Below are positions 1 through 20,700 of a DNA stretch of 64,000 nucleotides, one piece after another (position 1 is the first letter of the stretch; every line of letters starts with the position of its first letter). Both the position numbers and the translations under genes were made by a program. Source of the DNA: Balanoglossus misakiensis (Eukaryota > Hemichordata); assembly GCA_040954595.2 (NCBI GenBank), contig CM082583.2:12958001-13022000 (forward strand). The letters run 5' to 3'. The notes beneath the pieces were generated by a model. That model ran no database searches, was not told where the DNA came from, and saw only the letters and a program-made list of their open reading frames with translations.

Positions 1-2396
1 TATACACATCCTGACCTAAATCACTTCGTGCTCAGTTGATAGGCGTTTCATGACACAGTGTAAGGCAAAAAGGCCAACGTTTATTCTTTTTATGGCTTTC
101 CATATAGATCTTGAGTTTAGGGTCGAGCGACACGGGGTCGTTTAGGTTAACACGCGTGTATGCGAGACTTGGTAAATTGGAACTTTTTCAGCTGTGTAAC
201 GGAATTCTACTTTGACAGTAGTACTCTATCTTTACTGTCTTAATTGCGACAACACATGTGGCTTGATTTTATTTGAAAACTGGTGTGGAAGTCTTAACCT
301 CATTCCGGGTGTCGCACATGCGCATTCTCTTGCCATTGCTAACAGCAATCGCTGCCAGTGAAAGTTAACTTATGAAAATAACGCCAAAAGACAGTTATTG
401 GACGTTAAATACTAAGGAAGACACCGGATTGATACAGACAGCACTATTGCTCAGAATGGATTTCAACATTTATGTTCTATAATCAACCGATGCTTTTTTC
501 TCTTACTAATATCAACTTTCAGAAAGACAAACATACGGACAGGCAAAAATAGTAAGCAAGGTCCCCACTGATATTGCCTCAATTAATCAATAATTTCCAG
601 GGCTCATATTTCTCTAAGGGCATATGAATATCAATTTCCTCGTATTTATTACCGACATCTCCTGGTTGAAGTTATGCAGATTATTTTAGTTTTAATTGGC
701 TGCAAAGTGGTCAACTTTAATGAAGCACTGCATTTTGCTAAATACCGCTTTACGTAATCGTCTGTCCGCGCGCTGTAAGTGACTTCATAATATGTCATGC
801 ACTCGTGACAATCGACGGGGCGACATGTGTACACAGGTTTTACATATATTAGGTCAGGCTTCCTTTCGGTAAAATCTGTGGACTTATTGACCGCAAAATG
901 CCAGAACACTGGCGCTGAAGATATTTCTGCCGCGGGAGATATGACAGTCATCACATAAAAATGTCCCGAGGCAAAGTATTATACACACCCCGTAGACAGT
1001 AGGTCATCGAGGGCGTTTTTCTTTTTGAGATAAGCATTCAAAAGATAAAATACGACTTTCTCTGGAGACATTTTTTTGGCCAGGTCTTGTTGTATTATCC
1101 ATTGATAGCCTCTGCAAAAGCCCTGCATTTATCTCCGGGGTCAAATGCTACTGTAATACAAACATGGCCGATAACAGACACTTATCCGCGCCTGAAAAGC
1201 TGCGCGGAGTGACGCATCCCTGCCTCCTCTGGCCGCGCACAAAACAGTGATTTTTTGTGAACAGAACGTTTCATGGCTTGAACTGTTAAATTTTGTCACA
1301 CGAGGCAGTTTTCCCCAAGTTCCCCGGACAGCATTGATAATTCCACTTACATTTGTATCATGCAAAGGTATTTGTATGTTTGTCTGTCACGCAGCCTGGA
1401 TTAATCGAGGCATTTGTTGTACGCTGCACTGTGGCAAGGATTCCGAGTACCGTGTTAAATGACAGAGGGATGGGTAGGCCTACAACATTTAATTTGTGAA
1501 CTAAGGGTGGGCGTATGTGAAAGCCGAATGAAAACTGCGCCAGAACCGTCGGACAAGTACTATCAGTCAAATTATGCACTAATATTCGAAATAAACGAAA
1601 GTGTTTGAAACTATTCTTATGTAACCCACGCCCCTCTCTCCATTCAAAAAACTGTTTCCATTGGTTATTTTCCATCACTAACAAGATTTTTATTCGTCCT
1701 GCAGCATGTCGACATACATAGAATGTACAGTATATGTAGGGCGTTTCTTTGGGCCCAAGGTTGTCGCAGTATCGAGCACACTTCTGTATCAGAACGCTTC
1801 TTTCTCTGTTTACATAGACGCCGGGCTGAAGAATGTCAGAGGAGGCGAACGCGGTTGTGCGAGCGATATTATTCATGGAGTTTTTGCAACTCGGGCAAAA
1901 GTGACGATTGGTGACAAGCGGTGGCAGAAAGGCTGACCGAGTTTCACGTCGTAAAGTAGTCGCTAATTACTTGTACCAAAACACGCGGAAAGCTAATCAT
2001 CGTTAAACGTTGTTTTAAATAATTCTCTATAGAGGCAGGCGAGAGCCAATTCCCAGGGGCCGTGTCCTGATGTACAAGTAAAATAACAGTGTGTCACATA
2101 AACATCTCTTGTACAACAGGAGGGATCACAAACAGGCTCATTTGATCCCGAAATAGTGTGGGCGTTGTCTAAACGCCAACCCAGACTAACCGGGGATTTA
2201 GGCAAACGCAGCAAAGCCACTGGCTGTTCAAATGGAAGATTTTGCAAAGCCAGCAAATTCACGGTTGCCATATTTAATGCAGTCGCATTTCACTGCCGGC
2301 ATGGTGTCCGTTCTGTATACCACTGGGGAAGAAATCCGATAGTGGTGGTATACACACATGAAAGACGGACGGAATGGACGGATATAAAAAGCCTAC
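1..2396 (-). other. Intron 1 / flank of left arrestin-domain gene
   Basis: No supported exon is visible here. The first exon of the left arrestin-domain gene ends at 2397 with a good donor, so this stretch is most likely its first intron running off the left edge. Reading frames up to 172 codons (for example 1358-1876, minus) show no family resemblance or codon bias and no splice partner. I looked for the second arrestin exon, which in the neighbouring paralogue has the pattern YVGKASVYWTE, and did not find it. Confidence 0.5.
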
Positions 2397-2517
2397 CTTT
2401 GCACGGGAAAGACTGCGACGATTCCACGATAACCCGGCCGGACACCTCGTCACCTGGACTGAAAACATCCCGGTTGTCGTCCAGAAGAACGCGGAACGTT
2501 TTCAAGTATGGCGGCAT
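2397..2517 (-). CDS. Arrestin domain-containing protein, first exon only (ARRDC-a)
   Basis: This is the first coding exon of an arrestin-fold trafficking adaptor, cut by the window edge. Translation starts at 2517 with MPPYLKTFRVLLDD and continues DVFSPGDEVSGRVIVE, the first strands of an Arrestin_N domain in the ARRDC/TXNIP family. The exon ends at 2397 in phase 1 with donor GTAGGC. The neighbouring gene at 12492-4922 has a first exon of nearly the same length (118 against 121 nt), the same phase and the same YNAGDSISGNIVID-type pattern, so the two are tandem paralogues. ARRDC proteins usually link membrane cargo to NEDD4-family ubiquitin ligases; that role is inferred from the family, since only 40 residues are present. 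Confidence 0.75.
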
Positions 2518-4921
2518 TGTCAGTCAGTCGGTTCCACGGGATGAACTCGAGCGGATTCGCAGCGCAGCTTCTACGCCCTGGTGCAGTACGACCGGTGTAA
2601 CATAAGCAGGCTGTTTGAGGCTGGCTTTTACGGGGATTTAGCACAACACCACTCGGAGCAATGTTTGGTATGCCGTGCCCATCAAGCTCGCTATCGGCGC
2701 TTCATCTGGGAGCAGACTACGCATGTCTGTTGACGGACAGAACACCACACGCTTGCTCAATTCAAATGAGATGTATATATGAAAATGATTTGCATAGAAG
2801 TCTGAAATCCCGTATCACAGATGGCAAAGTGAACACTTTGGGTAGAGATTTTAGACTTTCAGTTATCCAAAATAAAATCAGAAGGCGTTTTCTCCATTTA
2901 TTCACAGATTTGTCTGTGTCATAGGTTACAGCATTCGTGCACCTGTTGTACACGTGTTTGAAGAAGGGCTTGACAAATTGAACTGACCAATCAAAACCAG
3001 ACTTTCGAGACCGTTGCACGTCAGCTCAAAGAAGAAAGAAAGAAAGAATGACCAACGCCGAGGAAGCTAGAGTTACTTGGGTATGAACATATGATGAGGT
3101 GTTCCTGAAAACTATTGAGCGATGTTGATGAATTTTGTGAATGTGAATATGACCTTCTGAAAAGATTGCCCGCTTGGTGTTTTGAGCCAAACAGCCCCAC
3201 ACTTTACCCGTTATCCTTGAAGCTAAAGTTACAGGGCTGTCAAACATGTAGAACTGATGGTAATTTTTATTAACAAAGGGATATTTTTATGAGAAGCGGT
3301 GAGCCAGTACTTTTTACTCTTTGTCTGTGTGTTAACAATAGAACCAGTGACCCGCAACTGTGTTGACAGGTAATCACGTTTCAACGGAAAAAAAATGAAT
3401 ATAGTAACGCTTCATTTGTAAAGACAAACAAGGAGTTTCCTGCCAGATGTTTAGCTCAGTTATAGATTGTCTATGTTGTCGCTTTCAGGAAAGATGTGAA
3501 AAACATAGGATTGGCGTTGATTGGTACAATTATTGGCAAATGAGGAGAGTGGTGGGTTTGGAAAACGCACGCAAGCGGAAAGAAGATCGTGTGCTGGCGC
3601 CCTTGCTACTGGTATTCATGATATCAAGGGTGTGGCCGTCGGATAATGGTCTGTGTGGTTGCTAGGGATAAATTGCCCCTGGCAACTACGAACATCCTAA
3701 AGGGATATACAGTATGGAACCAATTTCAACATACATGTACATGCACGACCCTTCCGAAATAGCATTCGTTATACAAAATGTACTTACATTCTGAGAACAG
3801 GAGAGCGCGTTGGTTATGATGTGGTCTCGACCACCTCCTTCCGATCCTCTTCCTATTCATCCTCCTCCACTTCCTGAATTTTATCGGTATTGTTCCTGCT
3901 TCCAGAGAAAATAAAACCTACCCCTTTAAAATAAAACCTGCAGGCTGCAGTGTTACTACGTATCCTTTATTTCCTTGAATGCAATCGTTTCACAAATATG
4001 TTCACAATGCATCACAGAGAGCTCTCTGACAGATGCTGTCTGAAGTGCGCCACAGACGACACACTCGACAAAGTATATTTGTTTCGGTCCAGACACAAAA
4101 ACCCTGTATATCTCAACGGAATAACTATACACACAAAAATGGGGCTTTAATATTAGACATGGACAGTATTCTGCCACTACACTATCGTTTCACGATTACA
4201 CGATTACGGTAATTAAACAAAGACACAAATTCAAATCACTATTTTCTCTTAAAAGTTGAAGAACGTAGTCTATAGTTTATCGTCGGCCGTCCTGAGACAG
4301 AAACTTTCGGAAGACTTGTAAATGGTGATAATTTACGCACAATCACATCTTTACAGTTCATTCACTAATTTTAGGATCGCATCCCTCTAATATATAATTA
4401 CTTATTATAAAAGTTGTATTGTGAGTTGCCCCTTTGTACACGAAAAGACTAATTTCCTAAACAGACAAAACAGACAATAGATAATGTCAGCAGTTGCAGT
4501 TACAATAAATAATATAAATAAATAAGCAAGTAATCTGATTATAGGGCATTTTTCATCACACCAGGCATATGATGTAGCCACAACAGGAGTACTTTGATCA
4601 ACAGATTGTTGAGGAACACGCCAAAATTCATATTTGTCTCAAAAGTATACTAGCTTATAATTTAAACAGGAATAACTAGTACGTTTAAAAATCGACTTTT
4701 AAATTATTGAACGGCAGCTTATTAAATGTGTGTAGATCAATTGGAAGCAATGGCTACACAGGAAGGTTTCAACCAAGAACAAAAAATGACATCGCAATCG
4801 ACACATGAATGGAATCGTCCCCAGCAACATGCAACCCAAAGGTAGTCTCGGTTACCCAGACGCCTTTGCTTCTTCCGATGAGAAGCAAAGGCGTCTGGGT
4901 AACCGAGACTACAAAGGTTGC
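2518..4921. other. Intergenic: ARRDC-a promoter side and ARRDC-b 3' UTR
   Basis: This lies between two co-directional minus-strand arrestin genes. It should hold the 5' flank of the left gene and the 3' untranslated region of the right one. A short AAAG repeat lies near 3030-3047, and a strong inverted repeat (4842-4912) begins about 10 nt below the right gene's stop. No further coding exon is supported. Confidence 0.5.
4842..4912. repeat. Perfect inverted repeat, 32-bp arms, 7-bp loop
   Basis: The left arm (4842-4873) begins GTAGTCTCGG and the right arm (4881-4912) is its exact reverse complement, separated by TCCGATG. On the minus strand this sits about 10 nt past the arrestin stop codon, so the mRNA would carry a long perfect hairpin in its 3' UTR. 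No coding capacity or clear target-site duplication was seen. It may be a foldback or MITE-type relic or a structured RNA element. Confidence 0.85.
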
Positions 4922-12492
<7,571 letters not shown>

Positions 12493-13360
12493 CCTGCTCA
12501 GCAGCGTGTGAGGTACCCTCAAAAATTGAAGAAATGCTGCACATTACTCGGAGGCAGTGTTCACTGAGATCGGGCACAACACTGTGGGTTGAGTGCCATT
12601 GCTTTAAAGTTGGTCTGAGACTTCACATCACAACACAATCTTTGTGTTCGCCTTGCTTGTGGTCGGATCCGAGCGCGATCAAATGTTTATGGCACGAGAG
12701 AAAAGCGTGTTGCGAGCGTACGCTTGGCTAGTTATAATGTATATGATGACCTAGCATTCCGACGAATCAGATCGGGGGCTGGCTATTAATGCGACGGGGG
12801 AATGGACAGGATCATACAACCAACACTCATCCGTGACCTCAATGACAGCTTGGGGGATCGCGTTTCTATTTGTGGAATCTCATTTATTATTTTGCCATAT
12901 GGTTGAAAGACCTGGGTGTCCCACAATTTGGGCCAGCGAACCATACCTAATAGAGAAACTTGCATTTTGTAACGCGTACCCACTACGTTCAAATTTTGGG
13001 AACGGCCTAGCCGAAAGGGGCACCTGGGAAAACCGTTCTACGATAATTTATAATTAGCATCCAACGTACGGACTTTAGAACTGCCAGACACGTAACATGT
13101 ATCAGCCAATGGCGTTTCGTCTTCACACAGTGAGCAGCTTCCGTCGAAATAACGTTACGCGTTATGCTGCCACCAACGACAACATTTGTTCTTTTGAGCC
13201 TAAACGTTTTTAAACACAACTAGATTTTCGGAGGGACAACAAAGTGCCACCATGAGTTCTTTAGAACGCTCAGATACGAAATTTTGCCATTTATGGACAT
13301 ATGTAAATATCAAATAAGATAGAAACACATCATGTACACATTTGACTAAATGCAACTTGT
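12493..13360. other. Intergenic: ARRDC-b promoter side
   Basis: About 0.9 kb separates the arrestin start codon from the likely poly(A) site of the BTBD1/2-type gene. No coding exon is supported and no clear core promoter motif was recognised. Confidence 0.4.
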
Positions 13361-15156
13361 CTTTTTATTGTCACAGTGCTGTCTCATGTAAGTTTTGCCA
13401 AGGGAGGAAAATAAAAAAGCGCACAGCCAAAAATCTGAGATCAAGTAGACAGTCCACTAGATAAATCAGGTAGATGGTGGCGATGCACTTGAAATGAAGC
13501 TTTTAACTCAAAGTGGAGAGAAAGAAGTTGAAGATCAAGAGTGAATAAGAAGTATAGCTACCAAGTTTCAAGCATTTCTGATCAAGCTTTAACGAAAAGT
13601 GCCTGCAAGAGATATGTTCTAACTCTAACATCCTCCATACATGTCTAACACTGGATTCTGCAGACTTAAGTGCGGGCAAGTTTTCTGATATGCAAATAAC
13701 CAAAATCAGCATGAATTTGTGTGTGATTACAGCAATAAATAGCCTTCAAAATTCATGACAGATCAAGATTTCTAATATTTGATTATATTCATAGTGGCAA
13801 TATCTTCCTACTGGATATGCAAGCACATGATATTCTGTACATTAATGTATAATATAGAATAAAATGTGTTTTCTCAGCCATTGAATTTGAATTCATCTAT
13901 ATTTAAAACATTCCTTCAAGCAGCACAAATGATTGTTGATCAGCTGGAGGGAGACAGACCCAGGAAGGAGACCAACAAATACTTTTTTTTTGGGGGGGGG
14001 GAGGGGGGAACTGCCAAAGCATGACATTCCACGATTGTACAAATTTCATCAGCATCTTTGATAACATCTTTTAGACACCAGAACAGAATATTGCTGGAGA
14101 GACACACAGAGTAAACCACAGTATGTTATTTTCAAAACATGTCGCACAGACTACGCAGACCTACAAATTTATGTACATGACTACACATCTGCTTTTTAAA
14201 CCTGACAGACAGTGCATCCTGGGAAATCACGAGAAATGGTTCAGTACATTACGGGAGGCCAGGAATTACTTCAACGAGAACAATTTCATTCAAGATATGG
14301 ATAGACTTCCATGCAGATTAGAATTTCAACTTTGACCTCAGCGATTATGCACAATTTCATGACAGTTTCTAATAAGAAGTCACAAGAAAAGTGTTTTCCC
14401 CACTAACGTATCTATACAATTCTACTTGTCTTTACATTTTATTTACAACCAATCTTGGAGTTGGATCACACCTCACAACTGCTAACTAACCCCCCTTTTC
14501 AAGAAAGCAATCTGGTCAAGCCATTAGTACATCACTATGCACACCTTAAAGTCTTCACTGTACACGACAAGGCGGTGTACAACTGCAGCAATATGGATTA
14601 ATAACTTTTACTTGGACTATCATCACTGACCTTAGTACAATTGACATCACACAAAGACATAAAACGCATGCACAAGACTTTGAATGTAGTACACTATACC
14701 ATGAAGTCACGTTTTTACGAGAAATTAAAAAAAAGACTTCAGAAGCAAAGGTACTTTAATGTACATCTTAAACATCTACTATGTAAATATGACAGAAATG
14801 ATTTCGACCAGTTTTTCTCTCAATAATGCACAGTGTCTTTCCCTGTAATCTGACAAAGGATGGCATATCCCCACTGTTATAATGGGAAGACTGTACCATT
14901 TCCTCTTGCTGGGTATTCAAGGATTCGATATTTGTGCTATTGTGTGCTTTTTAAATATCAGCAAATCCATTCTCGATTTTGTTTGTATACCAATAAATAG
15001 AAAGAAGCACATTATTCAGAGAAACTGGTGAAATGTTCATGCCAGTAAGACCTCTCCCCCCTTTATTTCTTAATGGGAATGGCCCGACATTGTTTAGAAC
15101 AATAAGGCCATACCATTGCACTGGGAGTTGAAGGGGCCTAAACATACAAGTCATAA
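13361..15156 (-). other. Probable 3' UTR of the BTBD1/2-type gene
   Basis: This is about 1.8 kb below the stop codon at 15157, AT-rich, with stop codons in all frames and no alternative exon. A minus-strand AATAAA at 13364-13369 would be a suitable polyadenylation signal. A T-run next to a G-run lies at 13983-14008. The 3' end is inferred, because no transcript data are available. Confidence 0.45.
13364..13369 (-). promoter_or_regulatory. Candidate poly(A) signal, BTBD1/2-type gene
   Basis: AATAAA on the minus strand, followed by T/G-rich DNA on that strand's downstream side. It would give a 3' UTR of about 1.8 kb. Confidence 0.35.
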
Positions 15157-17099
15157 TCAGGTAAAGAATATGATTTCTGGTATCTGTCCATCTTCCACCG
15201 ACGTCCCATTGTTGTTGCCAGCAGCATATGTAAACTGGAACGACACTTTGCCATTGTTGGATTCTTGGATGACTTTCCTCATTCCTTTGGTTCCATAGTG
15301 AGAGTCTGGTCCCTGGAAAGAAAGAGTGAAGGAAGGTGAATTTTCCGTCCCGGAATTGCTGATCCCATCAAACTTCTCAGAGGAGGGTGTCATTTAATGA
15401 GTTCATTCTCTCTTACCTTGAGTGTGGCACAGGCTATGTAGTTGACATTTGGACTGATTTCCACTGGTTCTTTGAACATCACTCGAAAGGTTGAATCTGA
15501 TCCATCACTGCTAAACCCTGTATCATTCTGTCCCAACACATTGCCTGTTTCTACATGAATGATCTGTGGGCGTAAACAAAAATACATTGGGCAGAGAATT
15601 AAAAAATGTTCATCGCACAATTCCCAATCTTATGACTGTCGATCCAGCAAATCAACTCCAATTCAAACAAAATTCATCATCATCATCATCATCATCATAA
15701 TCATCATCAATACCTGGATATTGACTTGGTAGTCTGCAGGACCATGAATGGAACCAAACAAGCCAAAGCCTACCACAAATATCCGACGACTGACACTAAA
15801 TCTGAAAGAGATAAAGAGAAAAGACTCAGGTGAAATTAAAACAGCACAGAAAAAGGGGTACCTCGAAGTACATGTATTAATGTATACAAAGAACAAACGA
15901 AGTATTCTACCACTCAGTGAGTGTGACACTTGCAACATTTGATCATCCACCATCATCTGTAGTGTAGGCAACTTTTCATTGGTGTCTGTTGCTTAGCAAC
16001 TTAACGGCCCTCTCCAACATTTTCCTGTATTAATTGTGTAGCTGGATATTTTGGTTCTCATCATGGATGTGTAAGTGCAAAGGAATACACACCTGATTCT
16101 GTCACTGGTCCCACTATATCCCCACCGTGTTTCAATTTGTTGAAAACGTTGGATGTTTTGCTCCTTGCCAGTAAGACAGCATCTCGGATTGTCGGGAAAT
16201 TCCACAGTTGGCTTCGGGTTCACAGTGAAATGCAGAAACAAGCTGACAACTTCTCTGTCTGTCAGAATTCCGGACTGCGCTGCCCCAGACGCAAACTCCT
16301 CGACGGACATCAGTGGGAAGCGAATCTGCGTCAGAGCTCTCCCCAACACCCTCCTCTTGTTTTCAGGTGTGGGGCTCATCTGCTGCCGGTGACATTCGGC
16401 CTCCGCCCACCGTATCACGGCGCTGAACAGTTTGCATTCCTTGATTCCAAGTGCGTCCCTTTCCAAGACAACACAGAGAGTGTCCAGGTCAATGTCTGTG
16501 AAGCCCTCAGCGCTCAGGGCTTCCGCTGTGTTTTTGTCGATGGTTTCCAGACACAGAGCAGCAAGCTGGGGTTCATCAAACAACCTGGCTTGGGTGAGGA
16601 GCATGAACGCATTGTCTGCGCTGAGATTCCTTTTGAGGAAATCGACACAAGCCGATTCCAACGCTGGTACTGCGTATTTCTTCGCAGTGTAGAGAGTGGT
16701 CATCACTGTCTCAGGTCCTATTTGTACCTCGTCCGAGTACAGAAAACGCAAAAGGGCTAAAAACGCTGCAGGCTCTACGTCTGGCAATTCTACTTCGGCG
16801 GACTGGGTAGCCATTCCACCATTAAACATAGCATAAAACACTGCACTACCTACAGATAGAACGAATTTGTGCGCAGGTATTCGCTGCGTCTGCATCCCTT
16901 TCCCTACGATAAAATGCACGTCACTGAGAATTTCGTTGTTGAACATGAATGCAAACCGTTCTTTGACTGCCGTCTTTGTAGCCTGCCAGTTGTACGGAAT
17001 TGACTGCGATGTTCCAGAGTTGGTTGGGGCAGCAATTTGCGGCGCCCGTGGTTGTTGAGCTGTGTTGATGGGATGGTTTCCTCCAACAGCTCCAGCCAT
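15157..17099 (-). CDS. BTBD2: BTB-BACK-PHR protein, BTBD1/BTBD2 type
   Basis: Four exons (17099-16093, 15801-15714, 15563-15417, 15312-15157) join in phase to give 465 residues, close to vertebrate BTBD1 and BTBD2. A Pro/Ala/Gln-rich leader precedes the BTB/POZ domain (about 45-160; [28 protein letters not shown]). A BACK domain follows (about 165-270), then a PHR beta-sandwich over the last three exons ([18 protein letters not shown], and the end [14 protein letters not shown]). Family role: substrate adaptor for cullin-3 ubiquitin ligases; BTBD1 and BTBD2 are also reported to bind topoisomerase I. Start context AAGATGGCT is good. The gene is head to head with the PARP6/8-type gene, 628 bp apart. 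Whether it is the BTBD1 or BTBD2 orthologue cannot be settled; it probably predates their split. Confidence 0.9.
15674..15709. repeat. (ATC)n microsatellite beside a 5' splice site
   Basis: An interrupted ATC/GAT repeat starts about 4 nt inside the second intron of the BTBD1/2-type gene, immediately after the GTATT donor of exon 2. Confidence 0.85.
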
Positions 17100-17727
17100 C
17101 TTGGGAAATTGTAGCCGCTGGTGGAGAGCTCACTCTTGGACGCTTTTCTCACCGATATACACCAGAATGTGCATCGAAGTGCACCTGGTTAGTATACCGG
17201 GATGTAGCAAATGCTATCGCTGCCCACTTACCACTCGGATCGTTGGGAAGGGCATCCAAATATAGCTATGAATAAACGACAACGCATCTAATAACACAGA
17301 CAACCGAGCCAAACCTACACAAACATCATAGCTTATTGTGGGCATGCGCCGTCAAAACGATGGGGGGAGAGACCGAGAAAATAATTAGTCTCCCGTGCGT
17401 TGACATCAACATCGTCTTGGCAGAATCTCCAATGACCGTTGTGTTTGAATGAAACTTACATTTCATATAAGAATCTCGGTTAATCACAAAAATAAAGTTT
17501 AGTTAAAACCAATTGACATAATCGTGATGATATTCTCATCTGGCCTTGTTACGGAGAACCTGACGTTTTTATTTACATGGCCCTGTTGCCTGCGCTTGCG
17601 CAATATTTCCAGTGCAGGTCATCTTCCGGGTAACACAACTTGCACATTTGATGATCGTTGATGTTGTCCTGCTTTCGAGACAAATGTATCCATAAACCTG
17701 AAACGAAACTTAACAAAGAAAGGAAAG
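17100..17727. promoter_or_regulatory. Divergent promoter region, BTBD1/2 and PARP6/8 genes
   Basis: 628 bp separate two start codons that face away from each other. The region must hold both 5' UTRs and promoters unless upstream non-coding exons exist. No TATA box stands out at a convincing distance. Confidence 0.5.
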
Positions 17728-20700
17728 ATGTCCCATCGTCGCAAGAAGATGCAGGCGGATATTAAATGTGTTGAAGATGTGTGTAACGGGGATCCGACGT
17801 GTCCATTTACCGGTGAGTAACATGCAATGTACATGTACACTCACTGTCCAACTGGTGTTGTTGGATTTTAACTTGAAAGTTAAATACGGGTATGGGCATC
17901 ACAGCTGTTCGCCGTATGTACTTCAGATCTTACAAGCTTTCTTTGGACATAAAAGTTTTTCCTGATCTGCCAATCAGATCGCCCGGAACCCGTAGAGACC
18001 GGTATCAAACAATAACATTGTGATAGACATGAAAACTGCCTGCCCAGTTTGTTATTGTTTACAAACATTTCCATGCTGTTGTCCTCTAGGTGAGTCACAT
18101 GAGTAAAAGACACAATCCCACTTGGAGCAAGTGTTCAATTTGTCAGTAAACACGAATGTTAATATTCTTTGCTGTATGTTATTAATATTTGGATAAAACA
18201 TCCCATGTTGAACATATGTGACTTAAGTCCCTTTGTATTACTAGTCAGTACTAGTCTGGAAACAATTAGTAAATTGTGTAATGGTAATTGTGTTAGCAAT
18301 GGAATCTGTAAAGCCAAGGTTAGATTATAATACAGGATCTATTGTGTGGCTAGTTTGACAAGGTCAGTGAGTCATATTGCTTGTACTAGTGTCAACGTAG
18401 ACACATCATGAAAGCTTAGGTTATGGACGAATTTCACCTGTCAAGCAGATTAATTAACATCAATTGGAAAAACAGTTTTGATGAAACAAGGGTACCATGA
18501 TTTTTCATGAATCAGACATCCCATGAATCAGACGTCTCAATGAATGGGAAATGAACAAAAAATGTACATGTGTTTTTATCATTTTTTTGTTTGCTTTTTC
18601 CTTTCTTTTTAGATTTTGAGCACGGTGAGAATACATTCAGTTTTACATATGGAAAGAGTGATGTGATATTTACATTCCACACGTCTGATGACTACCCAGG
18701 TATGTTACTCAGGTTTCTGCTTCTAATAGATCTGTACATATCCAGTCTCTGGTTTTGAGTAGAGTATCTGCATCTCTTTAAAGTTCAGATCATCTCTATG
18801 AAATAGAATACGTTTTGTAGGGATTCCATATTGTCTTTCATGAGAAATAATGACTTTAAAACAATCACTCAGTGCAGGTACATGTAACATACACCTCTGC
18901 AGCTGAGGCAATAACCTTCACCAGATTGCAGTGTACCTGGTAGGCCTAACAGAAAACTTTACATGCCAATTAATCTGGATATATCATAAATTTAACAGAA
19001 ACACTTGATAAGGAAGAGAGTGCGGTAAATTGCCTAGCAACTGACATGTGTAATGACTATCAAATTTGTCATTAGTGATAACAGAAATCTGATATGAAGT
19101 TTTTAAAGGTCTTGCTTGAGGGAAGACATTCTGGCTGATTGGTTCAGGTCTTACCATAGAGGGCAATGTACATTTATGTCTTGGAAGAGTGACTGTGTTC
19201 TTCAGAGAATTGACTTTTCTGTCTTCTGTTGCCATTTCAGATCATACTATGCTTTCTACCTCTAATAATCCCCACAACCCTGAAGTCAAGAACGAGAGAA
19301 TACCTTTCATTTTTGCTGATATTGCTGCAGGTAAGGTTTGAACCTCTGACATGCCATAGATTTCAGCCTATCGAAAGTAAAAGTAGCACATTGATACTTT
19401 CACTGGTGCGGGAGATGCTTTATTGAGGAAGTGAAAGTATTCAATATGACCTGTGACCTAAAAGAGTGTTTGAACACCACATTATCTCACACCAATGGCA
19501 CTCAGTGGAGCATATAGTCTTGTTTGTGGTTTCTGTTTCCAGAGTTGTGGAAAAAATTAGACTTGAAGGTACCAGCCACCATGATGAATGAGGAGAGTAT
19601 GGACTCCAAGGAAGACATCAATAAACCTGATTATGTGACAATGGAATCTGTGGTAAGAAACAGTTTCAGTATCGTCTTAAAATTGTACACTGTCATAAAA
19701 GCTAGAAATCAAGGTTTCTGTATGCACGGTTTTTGTTCACAGGAAAGTCATTACAGTGACTGTGTTGAAGATTTGGATGATATAGACGATGAAGAAGATT
19801 TTGAAATCGAGGTGAGTCATCCTTTCTGCTGTACGCTAAAGTGTGAAATGAATCAACTTAAATTTACAATTTCTTGTTCTACTTCTGCCAATTTGTCAGT
19901 TGTTCTGCTTGTCAACATATAGTACTTGTAAATGTATGTAGAATATATAAACCTTTGAGAATCCATTCACAGGCATATGCTACAGAGGAAGATGAAGATG
20001 TTCACACAAATCCCGTCTTAGCTCAAGACTTAGATCAAGTCAGATTCAAGTTTGGAGAAGATGCTATCAATACAAGGTAATGGAAATCAGTGTCTTAGAT
20101 TTCAGTTTCAGATTCACTTTCGATCAAAGATGGTGGGGGGCCTCGTTTCTTTTTGCCCGGTGCCATTGTTACCTGTAAACACCCATACAGAACCTTACAC
20201 TTGTCTGTTTTATTTTCAATCTACGTTTCAGGACGTTCGGTGCTATTGATGATATAGATGTGGAGTTGAATCTTGACGCATCGTTTCTTGATGTGAGTAT
20301 GTCAGGAAACCATTTTTGCGTTTCTTGCTACGTTCAAAGTACATTGTATTGTCAAGTTTAACCCTTTCACCACCATGATTTGGTCCAAATCCATTGTGGC
20401 ATGTACACAGCCTTATCTCCACAAATGTGTTCTGTTTGTCAGGATGAAATTGCGATTGCCTGGAAAGTCAACCGACGTGAGCCTATTGTTGTCCGGTTAC
20501 ATTGTTCGTTGTCACGGTATCTAGATGCTACAGGTAGGTGGAGGTCCATTTTGTACTTGTACGTGTACACTACCAGTTGTATCATTTGTATGCTCTGAAA
20601 AAAATTTTAATGAATGTACTGAGTGTTATCCTCACTTGTGACGGAATCACTTTTTGCAGAACCTAAAGTAGAAGTATTCCAACCATCGAATAAAGAGAAG

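Noticed and set aside
1358-1876. 172-codon minus-strand frame
   Set aside because: No domain, no splice context and unusual composition; it lies in the probable first intron of the left arrestin gene.
16137-16760. 207-codon plus-strand frame
   Set aside because: Antisense shadow of the BTB-BACK coding exon.
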